Of a stretch of 64,000 nt of DNA, positions 50,960 to 62,429 are shown one piece after another. Below the pieces are notes generated by a model. It was not told the DNA's origin and made no database searches. It worked only from the letters and a program-made list of their open reading frames with translations. Source of the DNA: Cordylochernes scorpioides (lineage: Eukaryota; Arthropoda; Arachnida; Pseudoscorpiones; Chernetidae). The translations under genes were made by a program, and so were the position numbers. The stretch spans positions 110,602,426 through 110,666,425 of the forward strand of contig CP092863.1 in assembly GCA_030710605.1 (NCBI GenBank), written 5' to 3'. The stretch's first letter is position 1. Each line of letters opens with the position of its first letter.

Positions 50960-53820
50960 TGAGATGGTACTGACCACGGGATGAGATGGGACTGACCACG
51001 GGTTGAGATGGGACTGAGCACGGGTTGAGATGGGACTGAGCACGAGATGAGATGGGACTGAGCACGGGATGAGATGGGACTGAGCACGGGATGAGATGGG
51101 AATGATCACGGGATGAGATGGGAATGATCACGGGATGAGATGGGAATGAGCACGGGATGAGATAGGACTGAGCACGGGATGAGATGGGACTGAGCACGGG
51201 ATGAGATGGGACTGAACACAGGATGAGATGGGACTGAGCACGGGATGAGATGGGACTGAGCACGGGATGAGATGGGACTGACAGCGGGATGAGATGGGAC
51301 TGACCACGGGATGAGATGGGACTGAGCACGGAATGAGATGGGACTGACCACGGGTTGAGATGGGGCTGAGCACGGGATGAGATGGGACTGAGCACGGGAT
51401 GAGATGGGACTGAGCACGGGATGAGATGGGAATGATCACGGGATGAGATGGGAATGATCACGGGATGAGATAGGACTGAACACGGGATGAGATGGGACTG
51501 AGCACGGGATGAGATAGGACTGAGCACGGGATGAGATGGGACTGAGCACGGGATGAGATGGGACTGAACACGGGATGAGATGGGACTGAGCACGGGATGA
51601 GATGGGACTGACAGCGGGATGAGATGGGACTGACCACGGGATGAGATGGGACTGAGCACGGAATGAGATGGGACTGAGCACGGGATGAGATGGGACTGAG
51701 CACGGGATGAGATGAAACTGACCACGGGATGAGATGGGACTGAGCACGGGATGAGATGAAACTGACCACGGGATGAGATGGGACTGAGCACGGGATGAGA
51801 TGGGAATGATCACGGGATGAGATGGGAATGATCACGGGATGAGATGGGACTGAGCACGGGATGAGATGGGACTGAGCACGGGATGAGATGGGACTGACAG
51901 CGGGATGAGATGGGACTGAGCACGGGATGAGATGGGACTAGGCACGGGATGAGATGGGACTGAGCAAGGGATGAGATGGGACTGAGCACGGGATGAGATG
52001 GGACTGACAGCGGGATGAGATGGGACTGAGCACGGGATGAGATGGGGCTGAGCACGGGATGGGATGGGACTGAGCACGGGATGAGATGGTACTGACCACG
52101 GGTTGAGATGGGACTGAGCACGGGATGAGATGGGACTGAGCACGGGATGAGATGGGACTGAGCACGGGATGAGATGGGAATGATCACGGGATGAGATGGG
52201 AATGATCAAGGGATGAGATGGGACTGAACACGGGATGAGATGGGACTGAGCACGGGATGAGATGGGACTGAGCACGGGATGAGATGGGACTGAGCACGGG
52301 ATGAGATGGGAATGATCACGGGATGAGATGGGAATGATCACGGGATGAGATGGGACTGAACACGGGATGAGATGGGACTGAGCACGGGATGAGATGGGAC
52401 TGACAGCGGGATGAGATGGGGCTGAGCACGGGATGGGATGGGACTGAGCACGGGATGAGATGGTACTGACCACGGGTTGATATGGGACTGAGCACGGGAT
52501 GAGATGGGACTGAGCACGGGATGAGATGGGACTGAGCACGGGATGAGATGGGAATGATCACGGGATGAGATGGGAATGATCACGGGATGAGATGGGACTG
52601 AACACGGGATGAGATGGGACTGGGCACGGGATAAGATGGGACTGAGCACGGGATGAGATGGGACTGAGCACGGGATGAGATGGGACTGATCACGGGATGA
52701 GATGGGAATGATCACGGGATGAGATGGGACTGAACACGGGATGAGATGGGACTGAGCACGGGATGAGATGGGACTGACAGCGGGATGAGATGGGACTGAC
52801 CACGGGATGAGATGGGACTGAGCACGGGATGAGATGGGACTGAGCAAGGGATGAGATGGGACTGACCACGGGATGAGATGAAACTGACCACGGGATGAGA
52901 TGAAACTGACCACGGGATGAGATGGGACTGAGCACGGGATGAGATGAAACTGACCACGGGATGAGATGGGACTGAGCACGGGATGAGATGGGAATGATCA
53001 CGGGATGAGATGGGAATGATCACGGGATGAGATGGGACTGAGCACGGGATGAGATGGGACTGAGCACGGGATGAGATGGGAATGATCACGGGATGAGATG
53101 GGAATGATCACGGGATGGGATGGGACTGAACACGGGATGAGATGGGACTGAGCACGGGATGAGATGGGACTGAGCACGGGATGGGATGGGACTGAGCACG
53201 GGATGAGATGGGACTGAGCACGAGATGAGATGGGAATGATCACAGGATGAGATGGGAATGATCACGGGATGAGATGGGACTGAGCACGGGATGAGATGGG
53301 ACTGAGCACGGGATGAGATGGGACTGAGCACGGGATGAGATGGGACTGACAGCGGGATGAGATGGGACTGACCACGGGATGAGATGGGACTGAGCACGGA
53401 ATGGGATGGGACTGAGCACGGGATGAGATGGGACTGAGCACGGGATGAGATGAAACTGACCACGGGATGAGATGGGACTGACAGCGGGATGAGATGGGAC
53501 TGAGCACGGGATGAGATGGGACTGAGCAAGGGATGAGGTGGGACTGAGCACGGGATGAGATGGGACTGACAGCGGGATGAGATGGGACTGAGCACGGGAT
53601 GAGATGGGAATGATCACGGGATGAGATGGGACTGAACACGGGATGAGATGGGACTGACCACGGGATGAGATGGGACTGACCACGGGATGAGATGGGACTG
53701 GTAGCGGGATGAGATGGGACTGACCACGGGATGAGATGGGACTGAGCACGGGATGAGATGGGACTGAGCACGGGATGAAATGGGACTGACTATGTGATGA
53801 GATGGGACTGAGCACGGGAT
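50960..53820 (+). repeat. 22-bp minisatellite, about 130 units
   Basis: The unit GAGATGGGACTGAGCACGGG plus AT runs for 2.86 kb. Variants (GACTGACCACGG, GACTGACAGCGG, GAATGATCACGG, GAAACTGACCACGG) recur in ordered groups, giving longer higher-order repeats. Because 22 is not a multiple of three and the unit lacks minus-strand stops, long overlapping frames (SHPVLSPISSRAQ-type) appear in all minus frames; these are not genes. Confidence 0.95.
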
Positions 53821-53981
53821 AATAAAGATTCTGTTCGTTGAGGCCGAATAGGATTGGTCCATTCTGTGTGACGTGGCGTGTGACGTGACGTCGGCAATTT
53901 ATTCGGTGAATATTTGAGAAATAATATATTTTAAATTATTTTATTTTTTAATTTAGCTTGATTATTTTATTTTTATAAACA

Positions 53982-54440
53982 ATGTATCCTAAAAGAGCCC
54001 TTTCTATTGTTGAGGCCATCGAAGCAAAGCAACGTCGTATTGAACAGCAGCGACAAAGACGTTTAAATTCACCCGTAAGAGAACGGCATAATGTACAACA
54101 ACGGCAATACCGAATGAATATGAGCGAAAATCAAAGAGCCCTTCAAAGGGAAAACAGTAGGCTGAGGATGCAAAGAATTCGACAGGGAGATAATCTACCT
54201 TTGCCAACAGGAACATGTTTCGAGAAAGATCAAATTCCCCTGCACTTTTGTGGCCAACTTGATCAAGTTTGCCCAAAATGTAGAGCAAAGTATTTCGAAT
54301 TGGTACAAACGACATACAGTAAAACTTTTCATAAATGCTGTTCCAAAGGAAAAGTCGAACTTGAACCGATTCAAACCTCTCAATCCACCTGCTCTAGCCG
54401 ATCCCGTCCTTGGACGGGCTTTTCTACTAGTATACAATAA
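53982..54440 (+). pseudogene. Autonomous Helitron N-terminal fragment
   Basis: ATG at 53982 (MYPKRALSIVEAIEAKQRRI). The first 75 residues are R/Q-rich with repeated RQRR patterns. From about residue 88, FCGQLDQVCPKCRAKYFE and FHKCCSKGKVELEP follow: the CxxC...CC-x-x-GKV zinc-binding block that precedes the Rep domain in animal Helitron polyproteins. The frame then leaves the expected track near 54360-54380; the next frame carries LADPVLGRAFLLVYNN, the usual continuation. Rep and helicase domains are absent. It follows the 22-bp satellite directly, so the satellite may have grown in the element's upstream region (inference). Confidence 0.72.
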
Positions 54441-54465
54441 TACAATTACTTTAACATAATACAAA

Positions 54466-54655
54466 GAATAATGACGAGGGCCAACAGCCTGAAACGCGTT
54501 CGTGGTTGACTTTTCTTGATTTATTAAGAAATTGGGTTGGCCAAATATCTTGGAGCAAGCTAAATAAACGTTTAGTTTATTTTTGCTCCACTAGATGGCC
54601 CTCTGCCATCTAAAAAAAGCTCATATGAGCCTGGTCAGGATATGTCACTTTTGTT
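54466..54655 (+). repeat. FB3 right arm with decayed hammerhead
   Basis: TGACGAGGGCCAACAGCCTG and AAACGCGTTCGTGG keep stem II, GAA, stem III and the 3' strand of stem I, but the 5' strand of stem I and the first core base are lost. The FB3 arm follows: TTTTCTTGATTTATTAAG, GGTTGGCCAAATATC, CTAGATGGCCCTCTGCCATC, CCTGGTCAGGATATG. Confidence 0.75.
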
Positions 54656-54939
54656 TATAATACAAAGACATTATACATAATAGTCACGACCGTCTTTCCT
54701 CAATTCCTCATCGGCCGCTGTCACGGATGCGCGCGCACAGGGAGGTCACGTGCTCGCCGACAGCCAACGGGCGCGCGCCGCCGGCATTACGTCATAGATT
54801 ATAAACACAAGGTAATAAGGCCAAATAAATTATACATAACGGCGAATAATATTGGTATTTGAATTTTTTACAAGTGTTTACGAACTTTTGGAACAAACTT
54901 GTAGTTAAGAGATATATAATATGGGGAACATACAATACA

Positions 54940-55221
54940 CACGACTATGTACAATTATCTATAGAAAACTCCAAAAAACAGACTCTCCAACTAAACAGAA
55001 GGAAGTCGACACAGTTGGCCAGATGGAAATCTGATCACCTGCGCCCTCTAGTCTATAAAGAGGGAGCCAAAAGTTTTCCCATGTGCACTAGGTGCAAAAC
55101 CGAAGAGGCCACTCCCCAACATATACTAAATTGTATTGGAAAGGGAAAAGGATCCCTGTACAGAGAACCAAGAAGAGTTCTTGAAGTTCTTTTTGAGCAC
55201 GACCTCCAAGATCTTGTCTAA
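54940..55221 (+). pseudogene. LINE ORF2 C-terminal fragment
   Basis: The frame encodes RRKSTQLARWKSDHLRPLVY and CTRCKTEEATPQHILNC, the RNase-H-distal finger region (CX2C...HX4C) of non-LTR retrotransposons, and stops at 55221. Upstream domains are missing. The sequence differs from the 41762 fragment, so it is a second LINE family. Confidence 0.62.
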
Positions 55222-55401
55222 TTTAGACTAATAAAAGGATAAGGAAAATATATATATAGTCAAGGAGATTTCTCTAACACCGAAGAGTCTTCCTCCAGGT
55301 TATCAGAGGGTCTTCGTTATCTTCCCTTACCTCAAGTCTCAGAAAGAACTTATAGATGAACGCTGTCTTTATTAACGGTAGAAACTCAAGATAGAAAAGG
55401 A

Positions 55402-55710
55402 GGTCGATTGTCGAGTGGTCTAAACTGTTTACTTTCAATCACTACAACCCGGGTTCGAATCCCGCATTGGACACTTTTTTCTAATTGAAAAAAATATAAT
55501 TCTCCAATTGCCCTCGATTCTTGAAAAAGTCCAACATTCACCAGCGAGTGCAAGTAACCAAACAGTGGGACTCTGACAAACTTATAAATGCAAAAAGTCG
55601 AACTGATTTTTCACCTGTGTAGATATATGTTTAACTTTCGGTAAAAGCAGTCATCAACTACTTATCATGATTATCATGACCTGTACTACGTATACTAGAG
55701 ACAATAATAA
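55402..55710 (+). repeat. SINE S1, best full copy
   Basis: A-box-like GTCGAGTGGTCTAAACTG, B box GGGTTCGAATCCCGC, a T/A linker (TTTTTTCTAATTGAAAAAAA), a body with CACCAGCGAGTGCAAGTAAC and CTCTGACAAACTTATAAATG, and the end ATCATGATTATCATGACC with ACGTATACTAG. The head suggests a Ser/Leu-type tRNA origin (inference from GTCGAGTGG). Length about 310 bp. Confidence 0.85.
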
Positions 55711-56019
55711 AAAGATAGAGATGCACGGCACTACTGGAAAGCATAGACGAATCTGTTCAAGTAATGATTGAGAGAGCAAGATTCGGAAATATACCCCACA
55801 GAAATGGTAGGAGAAAAAATACAATTCTAAGTTACAGTAACGGCTTGGCACTTTGATAAAGGGCAAAGTAATAATAACTTTATTTTTCAAAAAAGGTTAC
55901 AAGTTTTTCTTAAAAAAAATTGTAACGAATGGTCAAGTATATTTACATATTCTCATTTACAACATCGGAATTATAACAGTAAAAGTAAACAAAGATATTT
56001 ACAAATAAAATGAAAGGAT

Positions 56020-56290
56020 TTAAAAGCACGAATGTTTCTTTTATACATAATACAAACTTCTACTGTCCTTACTGCGATGAAAAAATATATTGGGAGGGCT
56101 TGGCTCATCAGTGGTGAACCCTCCCAGCGGTTTCGCCAATTTAATCCACCAGACCGCTTCTAAGAGCTCTAATACTGTATTGGACGATTCTGCTTATATA
56201 CGCAGCACTAAAAAATGGAATTTCAGAAATGGTTTTCAAGAAAACTATGGACATTAGGCTTATAGGACAGTAGATTTACATTCAAATATG
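56020..56290. repeat. Dispersed repeat D1, long copy
   Basis: TTCTACTGTCCTTACTGCG, GGAGGGCTTGGCTCATC, CCCTCCCAGCGGTTTCGC, then AAACTATGGACATTAGGC. Colinear with 49870-50160 and 6350-6740. Confidence 0.75.
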
Positions 56291-56374
56291 TATTCGTGCT
56301 TTTAAAACCTTTCATTTTATATGTATAGATGGCGCGTTATTGCTTTGTATTAAAGATATTTACATTTGTTATCT

Positions 56375-56600
56375 TGACTCCTGGTCAGTGCTGTGGCCCT
56401 CGGAGATGTGGTCCCCTGATGTCCTGCAGCTCTCCAGCTATCTTTCTATGACTGGTGGCTCCTTGGTCCCCTGGCCTTGATCCATTCTTGTCTGTCAGGT
56501 TATCTGCTCTAGGTCGTTCTCCTGGATCTCTTCTCACATCGTTCAACATCGTTCCAGCAATCGATCCATGGCTTCCATTTCTTCATTATTCTAAAATAAT
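56375..56600 (-). mobile_element. LINE 3' region, minus strand
   Basis: Reverse match to 28670-28940 (CATGGCTTCCATTTCTTC, CTTGACTCCTGGTCAGTG). Confidence 0.65.
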
Positions 56601-57180
56601 AATAATAAAATAAAGTGAATAAATTATGTTCCATCAAGGAGGTTCTCCCAAACGATGAAAATACTTCTTTCAAGCAATCAAAAGATCCTTACGAATGCCT
56701 CCAATCAGGAAGAACCTATAAATTCTTGACTGAAGATAGCGATGTCAAAGTAATGAAGGCCAGAATGCTCAAGTGAAGAGAGGTACTGAAGACGAAGAAG
56801 AATTTAGAGGAAAAGAGGAATCCAGAATCAGGCAAATCAAAAGATCCTCACGAATGCCCCCAATTTCCATAGTCAGGAAGAACCTATAAATTCTCGACCG
56901 AAGTTGGCAATGTCAAAGTCATGAAAAAGGCCAGAATGCTCAAGTGAAGAGAGATACTGAAGACAAAGAAAAAATTAGAGGAAGAGAGGAATCCAGAATC
57001 AGGCAAACAGTAGAAGGCTGGGACCATGGCGTGACAAGAGATCATCAATACCATCCTAACCCTAACGACAGGATCGCCGTGCTTCTTGATGGCATTAGTC
57101 CATCTCTCTTGATGGATGGTGTCATTGCTACGGTCATTTTAACTGGCTCCAACCTCTTTGATAGTCTTCTCTTACAATGA
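56600..57180. repeat. Partly duplicated sequence
   Basis: The block AAAGATCCTTACGAATGCCT ... AAGAATTTAGAGGAAAAGAG occurs twice (56685-56835 and 56848-57005). Retroposon-like but unassigned; no credible gene. Confidence 0.5.
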
Positions 57181-57264
57181 GCAAATACTCTCTTAACAGT
57201 TGTTCTTCTTTACCTGATGTATGTAGAAGTGTTTTGAAAATAGAGCAATCCATAAATAAATCTT

Positions 57265-57370
57265 TAATTAAAAAGCCATATATTGGATCAAAATATCATT
57301 TATTTCACCAATATTTCAGTTGGCTGAACGCCAACCTTTATCAAGGTATTATAACATATTAATGTGTGTC
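57265..57370. repeat. FB1 left arm only
   Basis: AAAAAGCCATATATTGGATC through CAGTTGGCTGAACGCCAACC to the start of the spacer. Confidence 0.7.
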
Positions 57371-57519
57371 AAAAACACATTATTGTTGAAATATATATTT
57401 TCTGATTTCCCGTTTATAAAGCTTTTTCAGAATATAGTGCACTCTTGGTCAAATCCCTAGAAAAGTATTTTAAATAAATTTTTAATTTTATCGTTAAAGT
57501 GACCATATAGTTTTTGCTA

Positions 57520-59570
57520 CAGTCTACTCTCGTTATAACGCCACCATCCGGATTTTGCAAAAAAGCGGCGTAAGGCGAGGGTGGCGTTGTATCGAACACG
57601 TTTAAAATGTGAAATTTAAAGATACAATAAATTATTTATAACAATTACTAATGACAATTTATACTCTAAGTCAATATATAGAATGCAAAACTGGCATTAA
57701 TTAATTAATATGACAAATAGAAAGAATTAATTTATAATTTATTCATAAAAAAGTAATCACATTTTCTTGAAGAAGTCTGTGATCACAACTTGTCTTTTCT
57801 CTCCCTCACTTATGGCATAGACACGGCGTAACAAATCCGCAGATAGATTGACAGATGTTGCTCTCTTGGAGTGCTCAAGAAACAACAAAACTGTCTCAGT
57901 TCTGGCTTCCCTTAACGATGGTAGGCGCTGTTGTATCATCATCCTCGCCAAGTTCTTCTTTCGCTGTAACAGTGGACACTAGCAAATTGTCATCTGTTAG
58001 CTTCATTTCCGCCTCCTGGGAATCATCAACCAGTTGAAACTCCCTTTCAGTCATCAAATTATCTGGTGTAATAGCGAAGATGTCGCGATCGAGCAGATTT
58101 CCATAATTAAGAGGCTCAACTGCAGCAGTAGAAGTGAAGCGAATGCCTGTGTGATTCCAGCAGTTGCCCAACAGAATCCCAAGCCTTTTTACAATAGCGT
58201 ACAGCGTCATCCAGACGTAATTCTGTGGGTAGATGGGCATCCGCCAATTCCACCATTTTCTGGAGTTGAAGCTTGCGATATTGAGCCTTGAAACTTTTGA
58301 TGATGCCACTATCCAGTGACTGGCAGTCATATTTGGTGGAAGGAAGTGTATCTTTATGTTGCTGAGACCATCATTAGGGACGCAGTGAGACGTTATCTAA
58401 CAACAGTAGGATTCCTTCAGAGACAAGCTGCTTGTTGAACTGCAGTAGCCATTCTTGAAAGATGCTAGAGGTCATCCATGCTTTGCTGTTAGATGTGTAA
58501 GTGCAGTAGAGGTGTGGACTAAAGTTTCTGAAGCATCGAGGCTTTGCCGATTTTCCAATAATCAGCAATCTCCGCTTGTCTGTTCCAGTAGAGTTGCAGC
58601 ACAGTAGAACAGTGATTCGTTGCTTCATCCTTTTGACACCACGGCAGTTTTCATCTTTGTGTTCGGTCAGGAATGAGCTGAAAACCTGTTTCGTCTGCAT
58701 TGTATATGTTGGCTGGGTCATATCGCCAGAATACTGTTCAAATTTGTAAGGTGTTCATCAATGATAGCTGGAGAAATCGATGCGCCTTCCCCACAAAGCC
58801 GTTGTTGCGAAATATGGAATCTTCCTTTAAATCGCTGCAGCCACCCACTGTTGTACGCGAAATTTTCTGGTACGGCCAACTGCCCCCCAAGTTTTTTGCC
58901 TTTTCTCTTAGGAGGTCATCAGTAATAATAATATTATTGGCACGCTTTTGGGTAAACCAGTTGAAGAGAACGTCTTCCAAGTCACTAAATATTCCGACTC
59001 TTTGAAGAACCAACAGTATAATTTTCCCACTTCTCAGCCTGAGTGAGAATATCACGGGCAGTTATTCGTGGAAGTGAGAAACGCTCTCCAATCTCATTCT
59101 TCGACATCGTAGGATTATTTCTTGCCAACTGGCATATATCCTTCTTCTTTTCAATGGTGATCGACTCACGTTTACGCTTTTGGGAACTCATGATACGACA
59201 ATAAAGTTGTTGTGTTGACGTTAGCAAAGGATGAAGCGACTGTGTATGTCCCAGGCACAAGCAGGAAAAGGGTCTGTTGGCTGTTCACACAATCTGTTAT
59301 CTGTTGTGCCAACAGCAAACAAAGTCCGGTGCCGCTGGCGGAAAATATGCAGACAGGAAAAGGGGAGCGGGGGGTGAGGGACGTTGTGAGCGGCGCTATA
59401 ACGAGTGGTTTTTGCTACTTGGGATACGAAAAATCAGCGGCGGAAGGTGAACAGCGAGGGAGTGGCGTTATATCGAGAAAAATACATTGATGTCGATTGG
59501 GACAAAACGAAAAAGCGGCGTAAGGCGAGGGTGGCGTTATATCGAGTGGCGTTATAACGAGAGTAGACTG
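57520..59570 (-). mobile_element. pogo/Tigger-type DNA transposon with perfect termini
   Basis: 2,051 bp between TA dinucleotides. The terminal inverted repeats, CAGTCTACTCTCGTTATAAC continuing GCCAC, are identical for 25 bp. A subterminal block of about 36 bp (AAGCGGCGTAAGGCGAGGGT) occurs near both ends in the same orientation (57560, 59510). One decayed transposase lies inside on the minus strand. The preserved ends but broken gene mean that it would need a transposase from elsewhere. Confidence 0.9.
57757..59191 (-). pseudogene. Tigger-like transposase, frameshifted
   Basis: Starts at ATG 59191: MSSQKRKRESITIEKKKDIC then MSKNEIGERFSLPRITARDI, a CENP-B-type helix-turn-helix. TDDLLREKAKNLGG marks the second DNA-binding helix region. 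NADETG (about 58686-58703) gives the first catalytic D, RITVLLCCNSTGTDKRRLLI and IGKSAKPRCF are typical DDE_1 blocks, and LLLLDNVSLR (about 58400) gives the second D. The C-terminal part has acidic EEDDDTT-like sequence. Homology passes through at least four frame changes, so no full-length protein can be made. Confidence 0.85.
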
Positions 59571-59589
59571 TATATACTTATTAGAAATT

Positions 59590-59935
59590 ATTCACACACA
59601 TATACAGCTTTATTAAGACCACCGGTCTTATACAGATCCACCACAGGAAGGAAGCATAGATATAGCTCCTGTACTCCAGGCAGCACAGAACCCAACAACA
59701 GCCTCCAGGTCCGACACATGTCCAGTGGCCACACCGTACATACGTCAAGGTTAAAAGACGAGTGTGGAATCAGCCACGTTCTAGTCTTCACTTTCCTCAT
59801 CCAAATGGACCACGACATTCGGTGATTCTATTAATCTCCTCCGAACACAGTGCGGCTTTGTAGAATTTATATAAACCAAAGAGAAGACCTTGATCAAACA
59901 TCATTGTACAGTAGAACCTCCCTTTAGCGGACACC
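59590..59935 (-). repeat. Dispersed repeat, possible solo-LTR fossil, copy 2
   Basis: Matches 17262-17515 and extends further, with a TATATAAATTC box and an AATAAAG signal on the minus strand in LTR-like order. It directly follows the Tigger element. No internal retroelement part was seen; if an LTR, it is a relic. Confidence 0.45.
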
Positions 59936-59939
59936 TCTA

Positions 59940-60590
59940 TAAAAAAGGACAGTTTTAATTTACAAAATTACCATTTTGTTCGCTTTCTAGTCTTCACTTT
60001 CCTCATCCAAATGAACCACGACATTCAGTAATAATTTGAAAATATTAAAGAACAACAAAAAATTAAGTAGAAAAATATAGAAAAAAAACTTATACGTCTC
60101 ATAGTATATTTATAACTCTCGGCATAGTGACTTTCGTAAAAAAAAAATCCTAACGAAAGAAAGATTAAAAAAAAAAGGTTTCACAGTGTTTTACCGTTCT
60201 TTCAATTCAATCTTTTGGCAGAAAAATATCTTAGGAAAATTTAAAGCTATTAATCAATCAGAGAGAAATCTGTTTTTGACGTTACACCAAGTAATGTATT
60301 ACACACACTTGATTATTCTCTGGAGAGTTAGCCCCCTTTTTGGAGGAGCGCTCAAGTAGCATTTACTTTCCCTCTATGATTATTATTATTTCATAATTTT
60401 TTTTATTGTTATAAATATGTTAATAGATTTATTTATCTTTGGTAGAGATTTAAAGTACACTACGTTTATACATTCACTTTTATATAATGCATTTTTGATG
60501 TTTTTTTCGAGTTAAAATATAATTGCCATTATATATAACTACACATAATAGATGATTTATTTATATTGTTTAAAAAGGAAAATATACCGT
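59940..60590. other. AT-rich interval without recognised gene
   Basis: The first 90 bp repeat the CAGTAGAACCTCC and TCTTCACTTTCCTCATCC pieces of the preceding element. The rest shows nothing I can assign. Confidence 0.5.
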
Positions 60591-60596
60591 TTTAAA

Positions 60597-61410
60597 TACA
60601 CTCATGGACAAAACTTAAGGAAGTTGTACCTTTTAGCATGTATATCGGGATTCAGACAAAAACTCTGAAAGATACACTCATGGACAAAACTTAAGGAAGT
60701 TGTACCTTTTAGCATGTATATCGGGATTCAGACAATAACTCTGAAAGATACACTCATGGACAAAACTTAAGGAAGTTGTACCTTTTAGCATGTATATCGG
60801 GATTGAGACAATAACTCTGAAAGATACACTCATAGACAAAACTTAAGGAAGTTGTACCTTTTAGCATGTATATCGGGATTCAGATAATAACTCTGAAAGA
60901 TACACTCATGGACAAAACTTAAGGAAGTTGTACCTTTTAGCATGTAAATCGGGATTCAGACAATAACTCTGAAAGACACACTCATGGACAAAACTTAAGG
61001 AAGTTGTGCCTTTTAGCATGTATATCTGTATTCAGACAATAACTCTGAAAGATACACTCATGGACAAAACTTAAGGAAGCTGTATCTTTTAGCATTATAT
61101 CGGGATTCAGACAATAACTCTGAAAGATACACTCATGGACAAAACTTAAGGAAGTTGTACCTTTCAGCATGTATATCGGGATTCAGACAATAACTCTGAA
61201 AGATACACTCATTGACAAAACTTAAGGAAGTTGTACCTTTTAGCATGTATATCGGGATTGAGAAAATAACTTTGAAAGATATACTCATGGACAAAACTTA
61301 AGGAAGTTGTACCTTTTACCATGTATATCGGGATTCAGACAATAACTCTGAAAGATATTATAGTGACCTTTATTGAAGACACACGAGATAACCAAGTATG
61401 AACAAATTTT
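60597..61410 (+). repeat. 76-bp tandem array element, copy 5
   Basis: About ten units of the CACTCATGGACAAAACTTAA type with scattered single changes, followed at 61345 by the unique tail TTATTGAAGACACACGAG as in 5272-5780. Confidence 0.88.
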
Positions 61411-61469
61411 CCTCTTTCTCCTTTAAAAAAAAAAAGACGAACGGCGATGTCAAAGACTTTACAGTATTA

Positions 61470-61640
61470 GAGATCTAAAGAAGCGGTCTGGCGAATTGGC
61501 GAAACAGCTGGAAGGGTTCACCACTAATGAGCCAAGCCCTCCCAATATTTCATCATCTCATTAAGGACAGTAGAAGTTTGATTTATGTTCAAAAGAAACA
61601 TTCGCGTCTTAATGTTTTCTTTTTCTATATGTAAATATGA
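61470..61640. repeat. Dispersed repeat D1, reverse orientation
   Basis: GGCGAAACAGCTGGAAGGG, CCACTAATGAGCCAAGCCC and GGACAGTAGAAGTTTG: the reverse of 56020-56290. Confidence 0.65.
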
Positions 61641-61675
61641 TAACCCTTAACTTAAAACAATGATGTATATACAAA

Positions 61676-61815
61676 CAGAGGTACCTCTCCCTTTAAAATA
61701 CATTTTAAAAATCATTCATATCATCACCCCAGTGTAAAACACAAAGATGGCGATGATGAATGGGCAACAACTATAATATTGTAATGTATTTTTAAAGGGA
61801 GAGGAACTTATTTTT
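61676..61815. repeat. Short fold-back with FB5 ends
   Basis: GAGGTACCTCTCCCTTTAAA and TTTTTAAAGGGAGAGGAAC are inverted ends; AATACATT/AATGTATT extend the stem. The loop (ATCATCACCCCAGTGTAAAA) has no hammerhead, unlike 44478-44793. Confidence 0.75.
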
Positions 61816-61829
61816 GTACTTGAATATAC

Positions 61830-62420
61830 CATCCTTCCATAACTTTATTTTATAACGAAATATTCATTTTATAAACAGATTATTAATTTTTTATATTTAT
61901 ATTCTGCTACACTGTATACTTCCCTTATTGGTTTTCTTATATTTTATGCATTTAAGTTCATGTTTGTATCTTAATTTGCTGTGTCATCCTGAAGTTTGTC
62001 TTTCCTAATTTTCTATGTTCAATGTTAAACAAAAATGTTTCTTTAAAAATAAAGATACTTCGGCGAGTAAATCTTTTTCAAAGTATCATTATTTTCAAGA
62101 AATGTGAATGCCGGCTAGGCAGCCTATATCTTTACGATAAAATGTATATATAATCGTTAAAAAATAGAACCTTTAATAATTATCTATAGAAAAAGACACC
62201 TCTTTATCGTGCAAATGAAAGTTGCTGATTGCTTGCACCATCTATCGGAATAAATATCAAATATTCGTTAATTTTTTAAATTATTACAGAAATTGCCTAA
62301 TACCCATTCTTAATTAATTAAGAAAAGCTATAATTATAAATACAAGGTTGTCCCAAAAGTTCGTAAACACTTGCAAAATAAATCATAATAAGTTTATGAA
62401 CTTTTAGGATAACTTTATAT
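61830..62420. other. AT-rich interval without recognised gene
   Basis: The piece near 61975-62110 includes TGAATGCCGGCTAGGCAGCC, an inverted relative of 14218-14240 (CTACCTGGCCGGCATTC). Near 62340 a short sequence, AAGTTCGTAAACACTTGCA, is the mirror of 54863-54885. Otherwise unassigned. Confidence 0.45.
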
Positions 62421-62429
62421 TATCAAAAT

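Noticed and set aside
50841-53862. Many long overlapping minus-strand frames rich in SHP, SSRAQ and LIP
   Set aside because: They arise from a stop-free 22-bp satellite unit in all three frames; there is no domain, start context or codon bias.
56095-56145. CTGATGA plus GAAAC in repeat D1 (reverse strand), also at 6420, 61500 and 62515
   Set aside because: Short stems II and III can be drawn in permuted order, but stem I is absent (five unpaired bases). The local GGTTCA/TGAACC hairpin explains the sequence better.
57896-58330. Plus-strand frames over the Tigger element
   Set aside because: They are shadows of the transposase on the minus strand.
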